Source of the DNA: JBBITI01 sp963735055
Lineage (GTDB): Bacteria > Chloroflexota > Dehalococcoidia > Dehalococcoidales > UBA2162
Direction of reading: 5' to 3'
Assembly (NCBI GenBank): GCA_963735055.1
Contig: CAVTJN010000010.1
Coordinates: 62,001 to 126,000, forward strand
DNA: 64,000 nucleotides
Shown: positions 35,805 to 44,147 of the stretch, piece by piece
Position numbering within the stretch: position 1 is the stretch's first letter
Layout of the letters: each line of letters opens with the position of its first letter
The notes under the pieces: model-generated
The model's input: only the letters and a program-made list of their open reading frames with translations
What the model was told of the DNA's origin: nothing
Databases searched by the model: none
Program-made: the position numbers and the translations under genes

Positions 35805-36417
35805 GTTCAGCAGGACGGATGAAGTCAAGTACATCTCCCACCTCGATCTGATGCGCTGCTGGGAGCGGGCTTTCAGACGGGCCGAAGTCCCCCTGGCGTA
35901 TTCGGAAGGGTTCACGCCCCACCCCCGAATATCGCTGGCCGCTCCCCTGGCGATCGGCGCGACGAGTGAGGCCGAGTTGATGGACGTCGTGGTCACGCGG
36001 TGGGTTTCGCCGCACTGGTTCAGCGGCGGGGTTAGCCGGCAATTGCCGCCGGGACTGAAGATCATGGCGGTGGTCCCAGTGGCAACGACGCTCCCGTCGC
36101 TTCAATCAGCGGTACGTCTGGCAGAGTACCGGGTTGAGGTCGAGAGCACCATGACGGTGAAGGAGCTTGAGGCCGCCGTGGAGCACCTCCTATCTCTTGA
36201 ACAACTGCCCTGGCATCATCACCGGGACACGGGCGAACGCAACTATGATCTCCGGTCGCTGATCGAGGACCTGTGGGTGGAGCCGGGGGGTGGCCTGGGG
36301 ATGAGCTTACGGTGCGACAGCGGGGGTTCGGGAAGACCGGAACAAGTCGCTCTGGCACTCGGTGTCGCCGCCTATCCCAGTTCTATCCACCGGACCAGGC
36401 TGGTGCTGGCGGTCTAG
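35785..36417 (+). CDS. DUF2344 / TIGR03936 radical-SAM-associated protein
   Basis: 210 residues from the ATG at 35785 (MQRLRVRFSRTDEVKYISHLDLMR, quoted in part). The conserved FSRTDEVKYISHLDLMRCWERA and the AYSEGFTPHPRISLAAPLAIG loop define the family. It usually sits next to or is fused to a large B12-binding radical SAM protein, which is absent here. It overlaps the CNNM gene, so the two are co-transcribed. The function is unknown. Confidence 0.88.
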   Translation: MQRLRVRFSRTDEVKYISHLDLMRCWERAFRRAEVPLAYSEGFTPHPRISLAAPLAIGATSEAELMDVVVTRWVSPHWFSGGVSRQLPPGLKIMAVVPVATTLPSLQSAVRLAEYRVEVESTMTVKELEAAVEHLLSLEQLPWHHHRDTGERNYDLRSLIEDLWVEPGGGLGMSLRCDSGGSGRPEQVALALGVAAYPSSIHRTRLVLAV

Positions 36418-36501
36418 CGCACTACCTCACGGTAGGCCGTGTCCAGTGGCGAGGCCCGGCCGCGGCCCACTCTACCGCCTTTAAGTCTGCTTCCGGGAAC
36501 G

Positions 36502-36510
36502 TGGTAGAAT
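36502..36510 (+). promoter_or_regulatory. Extended -10 promoter, leaderless, for tilS
   Basis: TGG-TAGAAT, hexamer at 36505-36510, ends 6 nt before the GTG start at 36517. No ribosome-binding site is present. Confidence 0.55.
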
Positions 36511-36516
36511 TGGGGC

Positions 36517-38007
36517 GTGGCCGAATCTGAGAGGCAGCGCGACCCACTCGAGACAAGGGTGCTGGAGTTCATCCGGCAGCATGACATGCTGGCGGGGCGC
36601 CCCAGGCTGGTGGTAGCCGTGTCCGGCGGTCCCGACTCAGTTTGCATGCTCAGCATTCTCGTCCGTCTCCGGGAAGAGCTCGGCGTGGAGCTCCACGTTG
36701 CGCACCTTGACCACCAGTTGCGCGGCGCCGAGTCTCTGGCCGACGCATGTTTCGTGGAACGGCTGTCCCGGCAGTGGCGTTTGCCGGCGACGGTCGAAGG
36801 GCGTGATGTGAAGGCGCACCAAACGCGGCGGCGGATCTCGCTCGAAGAAGCGGCGCGTGAGGTTCGCTATTCGTTCCTGACCGAGGTGGCCGGGCGGATC
36901 GGTGCGAACACTGTGGCTGTTGGTCACACCAGAGACGACAGCGTCGAGACCATCCTCATGCATCTCATTCGAGGTACCGGCACCCGGGGGCTGCGCGGTT
37001 TGGACGCTGCCAGCCGGTTGGGTACCGCCGCGGGAACGGTGAGAGTGGTGCGTCCGCTGCTTGAAGTTAGCCGGGCCGAAACGGCGAGATTCTGCGTCGA
37101 ACACGGGCTGGAAGTGCGGGAAGACTCAAGCAACCGGTCGCTCTCCCTGTTCAGGAACCGTATCCGGCTCGAACTCGTTCCCCTCCTTAGAAAATACAAC
37201 CCGCGGGTTGACGAGGCGCTGTTAAGGACCGGAAGGATGGCTGCCGATGAGGAAAGCTTTCTCGAGGCTGAGGCCGGCCGGGTGTGGGACGCCGTCGCTG
37301 AAGTACGACAGGGCACGGTCATCTTCGCCCGAGAGCGCTTTCGGTCTATGGCCCCGGCGCTGAAACGGCAAGTGCTGCGCAAGGCGATGCGTGATTTGAT
37401 CGGTGACCTCAAGGACATCGAAGCAAGGCACGTCGATAGACTGATGGAGGCGGCGGATGGGCCGGCCGGCAGGACACTCCAGATGCCGGGAGGGCTGGTG
37501 TGGGTGGTGGAGCATGAGCGATGTCTTCTCGGCCGTGACACCACGGTATCATGTCCGCTACCGGTACTGGAGAGGGACTTTCCATTGAATGTTCCAGGTG
37601 ACACGGATGGTTCGGGGTGGTGGGTAAGAGCATCCGTTTTGTCCAGGAAGGCCGGCTCTCCGGTGTCTCCCGCCGAGAGCCGGGGTGAACGAGGGCTGTC
37701 GCCGGCGGCCCCGGGAGTCCTGAGGGGGTTGTTCGACTTCGACCTTGTCGGAGACAAGCTGGCGGTGCGCTCCCTCCGGTCCGGCGAACGCTTCCGGCCC
37801 CTTGGACTGGGCCGGTCGAAGAAAGTCGCCGAATTCATGCTGGACGCGAGGATTCCGCGTTCGTGGCGGGGGCGGGTGCCGATTGTCGCCTCTAAAGCGG
37901 GGGTGGTGTGGGTGGCGGGGTGGCGGATCGACGAAACGGTGAAGGTCACCGAGAGCACGGAGAGAGTCCTCGTCCTGGAGTTCAGGCTTGCCGGCCATGC
38001 CGGGTAG
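36517..38007 (+). CDS. tilS: tRNA(Ile)-lysidine synthase
   Basis: Converts C34 of tRNA-Ile(CAU) to lysidine so that it reads AUA. It has 496 residues with a GTG start. The PP-loop VVAVSGGPDSVCML has SGGPDS at residues 36-41. The family motifs HLDHQLRG and GHTRDDSVETILMHLIRGTG follow, then the helical TilS domain and the C-terminal substrate-binding domain (PLGLGRSKKVAEFMLDARIP). Note that ATA appears as a codon in the ilv leader peptide. Confidence 0.95.
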   Translation: MAESERQRDPLETRVLEFIRQHDMLAGRPRLVVAVSGGPDSVCMLSILVRLREELGVELHVAHLDHQLRGAESLADACFVERLSRQWRLPATVEGRDVKAHQTRRRISLEEAAREVRYSFLTEVAGRIGANTVAVGHTRDDSVETILMHLIRGTGTRGLRGLDAASRLGTAAGTVRVVRPLLEVSRAETARFCVEHGLEVREDSSNRSLSLFRNRIRLELVPLLRKYNPRVDEALLRTGRMAADEESFLEAEAGRVWDAVAEVRQGTVIFARERFRSMAPALKRQVLRKAMRDLIGDLKDIEARHVDRLMEAADGPAGRTLQMPGGLVWVVEHERCLLGRDTTVSCPLPVLERDFPLNVPGDTDGSGWWVRASVLSRKAGSPVSPAESRGERGLSPAAPGVLRGLFDFDLVGDKLAVRSLRSGERFRPLGLGRSKKVAEFMLDARIPRSWRGRVPIVASKAGVVWVAGWRIDETVKVTESTERVLVLEFRLAGHAG

Positions 38008-38043
38008 GGGGATGACAGAAGCCCGGCCGCGATTTCGAACCGC

Positions 38044-38072
38044 CGGCATGTTTTCCAAGTGCGGCATGTTTT
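38044..38072 (+). repeat. Direct repeat of 11 bp upstream of the amino-acid ABC operon
   Basis: CGGCATGTTTT occurs at 38044-38054 and again at 38062-38072, 18 bp apart, directly in front of an extended -10 (TGC-TATCAT, hexamer 38075-38080). The helical spacing and position over the -35 region suggest a regulator-binding site. Confidence 0.5.
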
Positions 38073-38119
38073 GCTATCATGTAGCGGGCTAAGAGCGCGA
38101 GTACTTGAGGAGGATTTGA

Positions 38120-38863
38120 ATGAAGCGACGACTCCCGATTATTGCCATTGGACTGGTGCTGAGCGGCCTGCTGCTCGCCTCTTGCGCCGGTCCCGCGTCG
38201 ACCACGATTCGCGTTGCCACCGATGCCACCTGGCCGCCGTTTGAGTCGGTGAATGACAAGACGAAGCAGATCGAAGGCTTTGACATCGACCTTTTCAAGG
38301 CCGTGGCCGAGAAGCAGGGGCTCAAGCTCGAGTTTGTTAACGTGGGGTTTGACCCGTTGCTGGCCGGCATGGCGCAGGGAACCTATGACGCCGCGATCTC
38401 GTCGATCACCATCACCGACGACCGGAAGAAAGACATGTTGTTCTCCGATCCATACTATGCCGCCGGGCAGATTGTGGTGGTGCGTAAGGACAACACCACC
38501 ATTACCGGGAAGGACCTCCTGACGGGAAGCGTGGGCGCCCAGATAGGTACGACCGGGGCGATGGAAGTTGAGAAGGTGAAGGCGGCAACGCTGAAGACCT
38601 ACGACGATATCGGCCTGGCCTTCCAGGACCTTATGAACGGACAGATCACCGCGGTGGTCAGCGATAACTGGCTGGCGCTCGGATATGTCGCCAAGAACCC
38701 GAACGCCCTTAAGGCGGCCGGGCCAGTGTTCACCAGCGAGAACTACGGGATTGCCGTCGCCAAAGGCAAGACGGACCTGCTGGCCAAGATCAATGCGGGG
38801 CTTGCTGCGGTCAAGGCCGAGGGCTTGATCGAGACGCTATCCAAGCGATGGATTGAGAAGTAG
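38120..38863 (+). CDS. Polar amino-acid ABC transporter, substrate-binding lipoprotein
   Basis: 247 residues from the ATG after GAGGAGGATTTGA. A lipoprotein signal peptide (KRR, hydrophobic stretch, lipobox LLASC with Cys22) anchors it outside the membrane. The SBP_bac_3 fold is shown by IRVATDATWPPFESV, GFDIDLFKAVAEK and the lobe motif YDAAISSITITDDRKKDMLF (quoted in part). The ligand is probably a polar amino acid such as Gln, Glu or a basic amino acid. It heads a three-gene operon with permease and ATPase. Confidence 0.93.
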   Translation: MKRRLPIIAIGLVLSGLLLASCAGPASTTIRVATDATWPPFESVNDKTKQIEGFDIDLFKAVAEKQGLKLEFVNVGFDPLLAGMAQGTYDAAISSITITDDRKKDMLFSDPYYAAGQIVVVRKDNTTITGKDLLTGSVGAQIGTTGAMEVEKVKAATLKTYDDIGLAFQDLMNGQITAVVSDNWLALGYVAKNPNALKAAGPVFTSENYGIAVAKGKTDLLAKINAGLAAVKAEGLIETLSKRWIEK

Positions 38864-38871
38864 GTGAGTCC

Positions 38872-39744
38872 TTGCCCTCGCCAGGTTGGTTCAGGAGTCC
38901 CGGCAGGACTGTTAACAGGCTCCCCGACCCGAGTGGGGGGTCCCCGGCTGACACAGAAATAGCCCGCGTGCCAGGCGCCGAGCCGAGCTCACGGCTCGAT
39001 CCCTGGTGGTGGCTGGTTGCCGTGGTCGCGGCGTTGATCATGGCGCTGCTGGTGTTCCGCTCGGATCCATACCTGGACATCCTGCTCTTCGTGCGGGACG
39101 GGCTCGCGGTGACCGTCCTGCTCACGGTCGCCTCCATCATCTTCATCGTAATCCTCGGCCTTATCGGCGGTCTGGGGAGGATCGCCAAGAACCGTCTCGT
39201 GTACCTGGTTTCTACCCTCTACGTGGAGATCGTAAGGGGTGTCCCGCTGCTGGTGCAGCTGATATGGTGGTATTTCGCGGCGCCGGTGGTGATCCAGGCG
39301 GTGGGCCGGGCCTTGCACATTGCCGGCCTGGCCAACTACCGGTCAAATGCGATCTTCCTGGCCATCCTCGGCCTGGTGGTATGCTACGGGGCGTACATGA
39401 GCGAGATCTTCCGGGCCGGTATCCAGAGCGTGCCCAAAGGCCAAATGGAGGCGGCCCGGAGTCTGGGCATGAACTACCTGCAGTCGATGCGGCACGTTGT
39501 CCTGCCGCAGGCCATCCGGGTGGTGCTCCCGCCAGTCGGCAACGAATTCATTATGCTGCTGAAAGACTCCTCGCTGGTCAGCGTCGTGGCCGTCGCCGAT
39601 CTCACCCGCCGTGGCCGCGAATTCATGGCCACTCATTTTAACCCGATCGAAGTCTGGACGCTGATTGCCCTGCTGTATCTCATCATGACCCTTTTCTCAG
39701 CGCGGGTGATCGCCTGGTTGGAAAAGAGAAGGTCGGCGGGCTAG
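38872..39744 (+). CDS. Polar amino-acid ABC transporter, permease
   Basis: 290 residues with a TTG start after TAGGTGAG. A Pro/Gly-rich cytoplasmic N-terminus of about 40 residues is followed by about five membrane helices of the HisM/GlnP type. The EAA loop, which contacts the ATPase, is EAARSLGMNYLQSMRHVVLPQAIR (quoted in part). VEIVRGVPLLVQL is conserved. It lies between the binding protein and ATPase genes, with 1 bp to the latter. The long N-terminal tail may indicate a start further downstream. Confidence 0.92.
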   Translation: MPSPGWFRSPGRTVNRLPDPSGGSPADTEIARVPGAEPSSRLDPWWWLVAVVAALIMALLVFRSDPYLDILLFVRDGLAVTVLLTVASIIFIVILGLIGGLGRIAKNRLVYLVSTLYVEIVRGVPLLVQLIWWYFAAPVVIQAVGRALHIAGLANYRSNAIFLAILGLVVCYGAYMSEIFRAGIQSVPKGQMEAARSLGMNYLQSMRHVVLPQAIRVVLPPVGNEFIMLLKDSSLVSVVAVADLTRRGREFMATHFNPIEVWTLIALLYLIMTLFSARVIAWLEKRRSAG

Positions 39745-39745
39745 T

Positions 39746-40477
39746 ATGTCGGAACCCATAATTCGTATTGACGGCGTCCATAAGTACTTCGGTCGCGTGC
39801 ACGCTCTGCGTGGGGTGAGTCTGGGTGTAGAAAAAGGGGAAGTGGTGGTCGTCCTTGGTCCCTCCGGGTCGGGCAAGTCCACACTGTTGCGGTGTATCAA
39901 TCATCTCGAAGTGTGTGATTCAGGGACGATTGTCGTAGACGGGATACTGCTGAGGAGCGCCCAGAACATCAACGCGGTGCGACGGGAAGTAGGTATGGTG
40001 TTCCAGTCGTTTAATCTTTTTCCGCACCTGACGGTCACCGATAACATCACGTTGGCGCAGCGAGTGGTGCGCGACCGGGGTCGGCAAGAGGCCCGGGAAA
40101 AGGCGCTGGGGCTGCTGGCCAAGGTTGGCATATCCGACAAGGGAGAATGCTTCCCCAGCCAGCTTTCCGGTGGGCAGCAGCAGCGGGTGGCAATCGCGCG
40201 CGCCCTGGCGATGGACCCTAAGATAATGCTTTTCGACGAACCCACCAGCGCGCTGGACCCCGAGATGATCAAGGAAGTCCTTGACGTCATGCTTGCTCTG
40301 GCCAAGGAAGGAATGACCATGGTGGTCGTTTCTCACGAGATGGGGTTCGCCCGCGCGGCGGCCAGCAGTTGCGTGTTCATGGATGAGGGACAGATCGTGG
40401 AAAGAGGGGCTCCGGAGGTTCTTTTTTCCTCTCCATCTCAGGAGCGTACCCGCAGCTTCCTCAGCAAAGTGCTGTAG
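39746..40477 (+). CDS. Polar amino-acid ABC transporter, ATP-binding protein
   Basis: 243 residues. Walker A is GPSGSGKST, the Q-loop region is VGMVFQSFNLFPHLTV, the signature LSGGQQQRVAIARAL, Walker B IMLFDEPTSALD and the switch His in VVVSHEMGF. The overall sequence is that of GlnQ/HisP-type ATPases. It completes the importer with the two preceding genes. Confidence 0.95.
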   Translation: MSEPIIRIDGVHKYFGRVHALRGVSLGVEKGEVVVVLGPSGSGKSTLLRCINHLEVCDSGTIVVDGILLRSAQNINAVRREVGMVFQSFNLFPHLTVTDNITLAQRVVRDRGRQEAREKALGLLAKVGISDKGECFPSQLSGGQQQRVAIARALAMDPKIMLFDEPTSALDPEMIKEVLDVMLALAKEGMTMVVVSHEMGFARAAASSCVFMDEGQIVERGAPEVLFSSPSQERTRSFLSKVL

Positions 40478-40489
40478 CCGCAGAACGAC

Positions 40490-41362
40490 ATGCCGCATCA
40501 CTGGAGATCCTCCCCCAGCATCGCCCTGAGCGCCCTGGTGGGGGTGACCGCGGTGTGGGGGGCGACATTCCTTCTCGTAAAGAACGCCGTTTCCCAGATG
40601 CCGGTCATGGATTTCCTAGCGGTCCGTTTCACGGCGGCGGCTCTGGTGATGATCGCCATCCGGCCGCACTGTCTGCACAACATGACCCGCCGCGGCTTGC
40701 TTCGGGCGGTCGCACTTGGAGCGGTCCTCGGATCCGGCTATGTGATGCAGACATACGGGTTGCTTACGGCGTCGGCGACCGTCTCGGGGTTCATCACCGG
40801 CATGTTCGTCGTGTTCACGCCGCTCGTGTCCTGGGTACTGCTACGTCACAAGGTCAGCGGCAACGCCTGGATGGCGGTGGGGCTGGCCGGAATCGGGTTG
40901 GCGCTGCTGGGGTTGCAGGGATGGCACGTCGGGATCGGCGAGATGCTGACGCTGGGATGTGCCCTGCTGTTCGCGGTGCACATCGTTGGCCTTGGTTCCT
41001 GGGCGTCTCAGCATGAGGCGTACGGTTTCGCCTTCGTTCAGATCGCGGCAGTGGCCGCGATCTCCTTACTGGCAGCGGTCCCTCAGGGAATAACGGTGCC
41101 GCCCGAGGCGGGAGTGTGGTTGGCCATCGGCATCACGGCGGTGTTTGCGACGGCGGTGGCCTTTGTGGTGCAGACCTGGGCCCAATCGCTGGTTTCGCCG
41201 ACTCATGCCGCAGTGGTCATGACCATGGAGCCGGCGTTTGCCGGCGTGTTCGGGGTTGTGGTGGGGGGCGATCTCCTGACGCTGCGCATTGTGGCCGGCG
41301 CGATCCTCATTCTGGCGGCAATATTGTTGGTTCAGACGAAGCAGTCTCCTAGATTTCCATAG
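40490..41362 (+). CDS. EamA/DMT superfamily transporter
   Basis: A 290-residue membrane protein with ten predicted helices made of two EamA repeats (about residues 10-140 and 150-285). LVGVTAVWGATFLLVKNAVS and the middle TVSGFITGMFVVFTPLVSW are typical. Members export amino acids or other small metabolites. It starts 13 bp after the ABC ATPase, so it may belong to the same transcript. Confidence 0.88.
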   Translation: MPHHWRSSPSIALSALVGVTAVWGATFLLVKNAVSQMPVMDFLAVRFTAAALVMIAIRPHCLHNMTRRGLLRAVALGAVLGSGYVMQTYGLLTASATVSGFITGMFVVFTPLVSWVLLRHKVSGNAWMAVGLAGIGLALLGLQGWHVGIGEMLTLGCALLFAVHIVGLGSWASQHEAYGFAFVQIAAVAAISLLAAVPQGITVPPEAGVWLAIGITAVFATAVAFVVQTWAQSLVSPTHAAVVMTMEPAFAGVFGVVVGGDLLTLRIVAGAILILAAILLVQTKQSPRFP

Positions 41363-41562
41363 TCATTGGCGTGTTAATCTTGGAGTGGAGGGGGCCCGCG
41401 TCGGACCGGCGCCACTTGGCAAAATCGGGCTGAATCTGCTACACTCTTGAAGTTAAATTGGGTGGAATCAGGCGTCGGACCCGTGCCCGATGAGGGAGAT
41501 TGGACGGCTCTCGCGGGAGGTAGCAGACGGGAGCTTGGTGACGCGGTCCCAGGAGGTTAGCG

Positions 41563-42294
41563 TTGACTACCGGACTGAAGATCATAAGTACCGCCAGGCG
41601 TGAGGGCAGAACTCTGCTGAGCGAAATCGAGGCAAAGGAACTGATGAAACAGGCCGGGCTGAACACGGTCGAAACGAGGCTTGCCCGGTCGGAAGACGAG
41701 GCCGTAGCGATAAGCCGTGAACTGGGCTTTCCGGTCGTCTTGAAGGTAGCCTCGGTGGACGTGGTGCACAAGACGGACGCGGGCGGTGTCAAGTTGGGTC
41801 TGAAGACTTCGGCTCAGGTTGCCCGGGCCTACGACGATATCATGAAGTCGGTAAGAGGTAAGAGTCCGGGGGCCAGGATCCAGGGCGTATCGGTGCAGAA
41901 GATGGCCAAGCCCGGGGTCGAGGTTATTATCGGCATGTCCAAAGACCCCCAGTTCGGACCGGTCATCATGTTCGGGTTGGGCGGGGTATGGGTGGAAGTG
42001 CTCAAGGACGTGTCTTTCCGGATAGTCCCGCTTGAACCGAGGGATGCCCGGGAGATGATCCGCGAGATCAAAGGCCGACCTTTGCTCGAAGGGTACCGGG
42101 GGCAGGAAGCAGTGGATATCGCCAACTTGGAGAAGATGATTCTGCGGGTTTCCAGTTTCGTGGAACAACACCCGGAGATAAAGGAACTCGACCTGAATCC
42201 GGTGTTCGCTTACAAGGATGGGGCAGTGGCCGTTGATGCGAGAGTAGTGCTGGAGAGTGAGTCCCAACCCGCGGAGTCGAAGGACAAAGCGTGA
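41563..42294 (+). CDS. ATP-grasp subunit of an ADP-forming acyl-CoA synthetase (beta subunit)
   Basis: 243 residues with a TTG start after AGGAGGTTAGCG. The ATP-grasp domain has LLSEIEAKELMKQAGLNTVET, FPVVLKVASVDVVHKTDAGGVKLG and GVEVIIGMSKDPQFGPVIMFGLGGVWVE (quoted in parts). This is the AcdB subunit of ADP-forming acetyl-CoA synthetase, which makes ATP from acyl-CoA in anaerobes. The alpha subunit gene is not adjacent. The gene overlaps the acyl-CoA ligase by 4 bp, so both probably act on related acids. Confidence 0.88.
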   Translation: MTTGLKIISTARREGRTLLSEIEAKELMKQAGLNTVETRLARSEDEAVAISRELGFPVVLKVASVDVVHKTDAGGVKLGLKTSAQVARAYDDIMKSVRGKSPGARIQGVSVQKMAKPGVEVIIGMSKDPQFGPVIMFGLGGVWVEVLKDVSFRIVPLEPRDAREMIREIKGRPLLEGYRGQEAVDIANLEKMILRVSSFVEQHPEIKELDLNPVFAYKDGAVAVDARVVLESESQPAESKDKA

Positions 42295-43841
42295 ACCTGA
42301 AGACCTTCCTCAAGACGGTCGCTGCGAATTACGGGTCGAAACCCGCCTTGATTTCAGGGGACACGCGGCTGTCATATGCGAACCTGGACTTAGACTCAAA
42401 TCGGGTCGCCCATGCGCTACGGAGACGTGGAATAGAGCGGGGCGACCGCGTCGCTTTCCTGCTGGGAAACAGCCCGGAATTCCTGGTTGCGTTCTTCGGG
42501 GTCGTCAAGATCGGGGCCGTGGCGGTTCCCCTTGATCCGAAGTACAAACTCGCCGAGCTGAAGGCGCTGTTCGCGGACTGCAGGCCGAGCCTGCTTTTCA
42601 CCGAAGACCCCTGTCTGCAATCGATCCTGCCGGCGCTGGCCGAGTTCCCGTTCATCCGACATGTTATCGATGTTGGTGGTGGGAGACAACCGGTCCCCGG
42701 CTTCGCCGAGATGTCCATGGGGAGCCCCTCGGGACCGGTGGACTTTGAGGCCGATCCGGATGACATCGCGGTTATTGCGTACACTTCGGGCGCCTCCTTC
42801 AGGCCGCGGGGCATCATGTTGACCCATCAGTCGATCTGTACCGAGGCCGAGATCTCGGGTGAAGGGTTTGCCGAGACCGACCGGGACGTAGTCTCCGTGT
42901 TCGCCCTCCCGCTACATCACGCGGCCGGACTGACGATCGTGGGTCTAACCGCACTTTACCGGGGGAGTACCCTGCTGATGCTGCCGGGCATGTCCATTTC
43001 CGGACTCCTGGAGGCAGTCGAGCGAGATGGGATCACCCTGTTCATCGGGGTCCCCTTCATCTTCTCGCTGATGATCCGCCACGCCGAGGAAAATGGAATT
43101 AAGAATGATCTGAGCTCGCTTCGTCTGTGCGCCGGGGGCGGGTCGCCGTTGCCGGTGGAGGTCAGTCATCGCTTCAAGGAGCTTTACGGCCGTCACATTG
43201 CGCAGTTCTGGGGTTTGACGGAAATAACGGCTCACATCACAGTCCAGGCGGTCGACGGCAGCGGGATTCCGGGATCGATCGGCAAACCGTTGCGCGGTTG
43301 CGAAGTCGAGGTGGTGGGTGACAACGGGAAAGTGCTGGATCGCAATCATACCGGGGAACTCATCTGCCGGGGTCCGCTGATGAAGGGCTACTACAACAAC
43401 CCGGAAGCGACGGCGGAAGTGATGAGGAATGGCTGGCTTTACACGGGAGATATCGGCCACATCGATTCGGATGGTAACATATTCATCACCGGGCGAAAGA
43501 AAGACCTCATTATTCCCAAAGGGCAGAACATTGCGCCGCAGGATATTGAGGCGGTACTGTTGCAGCATCCCAAGGTAGCCGAGGCAGCGGTGCTAGGGGT
43601 CCCCGACGACCCCCGAGGGGAAGTCATAGTGGCGGTCATCCGGCTCAGGGATGGTGAAACGGCCACGGAATCTGAAATGAAGCGCGTTTGCCTTGATAAC
43701 CTGGCCAATTTCAAGATCCCCAAGGAATTCCGTTTTGTTGATTTCCACCTGGCGCCCGCCGGTGGTGTGGTCAACAAAGCGGCGCTGCGGCGCCGACTGG
43801 GCCTGCCGCCGGTCTTCCCTGAAGCACCTCCTCACTTCTGA
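42291..43841 (+). CDS. AMP-forming acyl-CoA synthetase / ligase with variant P-loop
   Basis: 516 residues of the ANL superfamily. N-terminal acyl-adenylation domain: VIAYTSGASFRPRGIMLTH takes the place of the canonical YTSGTTGxPKG loop. The motif QFWGLTEIT, then GELICRGPLMKGYYNNPEAT and the hinge YTGDIGHID are normal. The C-terminal domain has GRKKDLIIPKGQNIAPQDIE (quoted in part) and the catalytic Lys in VVNKAALRRRL. The P-loop change (T-T-G to A-S-F and K to R) could lower ATP turnover. It is coupled to the ATP-grasp gene. Confidence 0.88.
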   Translation: MNLKTFLKTVAANYGSKPALISGDTRLSYANLDLDSNRVAHALRRRGIERGDRVAFLLGNSPEFLVAFFGVVKIGAVAVPLDPKYKLAELKALFADCRPSLLFTEDPCLQSILPALAEFPFIRHVIDVGGGRQPVPGFAEMSMGSPSGPVDFEADPDDIAVIAYTSGASFRPRGIMLTHQSICTEAEISGEGFAETDRDVVSVFALPLHHAAGLTIVGLTALYRGSTLLMLPGMSISGLLEAVERDGITLFIGVPFIFSLMIRHAEENGIKNDLSSLRLCAGGGSPLPVEVSHRFKELYGRHIAQFWGLTEITAHITVQAVDGSGIPGSIGKPLRGCEVEVVGDNGKVLDRNHTGELICRGPLMKGYYNNPEATAEVMRNGWLYTGDIGHIDSDGNIFITGRKKDLIIPKGQNIAPQDIEAVLLQHPKVAEAAVLGVPDDPRGEVIVAVIRLRDGETATESEMKRVCLDNLANFKIPKEFRFVDFHLAPAGGVVNKAALRRRLGLPPVFPEAPPHF

Positions 43842-44147
43842 CCCCGGTCCGAAGACGCCGTAAAGAAACCATCGTGTTTTATGGTGGTAGTGACCGCTTT
43901 TGCGGCAGGGGGGTCTAGCGGAAGCAGGCAAAAGCGGATATAATCAACATTATGGAATGTCATTTCGGCGGGCAGCGCCGCCATCAGGCGGCGGACGCTG
44001 GTCCGGCGCCGTCCCCCCCTTTTGAGAGACGATAGCGTGACCGCGCGTCGAAAATCGCTGGAGCCGTTTCCGAGTGTCCTTGCAGCGTGTTGAGCGAATG
44101 ACGGCAGCATCAAGGGGCAGGGTCCCAATTTCGGAATAGGAGTACTG
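43842..44147 (+). other. 306-bp structured intergenic region upstream of the leucyl aminopeptidase gene
   Basis: No convincing ORF. It contains a 10-bp perfect inverted repeat (CCGCTTTTGC at 43894-43903 and 43928-43937) whose right arm touches a TATAAT at 43939-43944, then a GC-rich stem (CGCCGCC 43976-43982, ATCA loop, GGCGGCG 43987-43993) and a GGACG...CGTCC region. The layout looks like an operator over a promoter followed by a folded 200-nt 5' UTR. The aminopeptidase ATG has a weak Shine-Dalgarno sequence (AGGAG). Confidence 0.5.
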
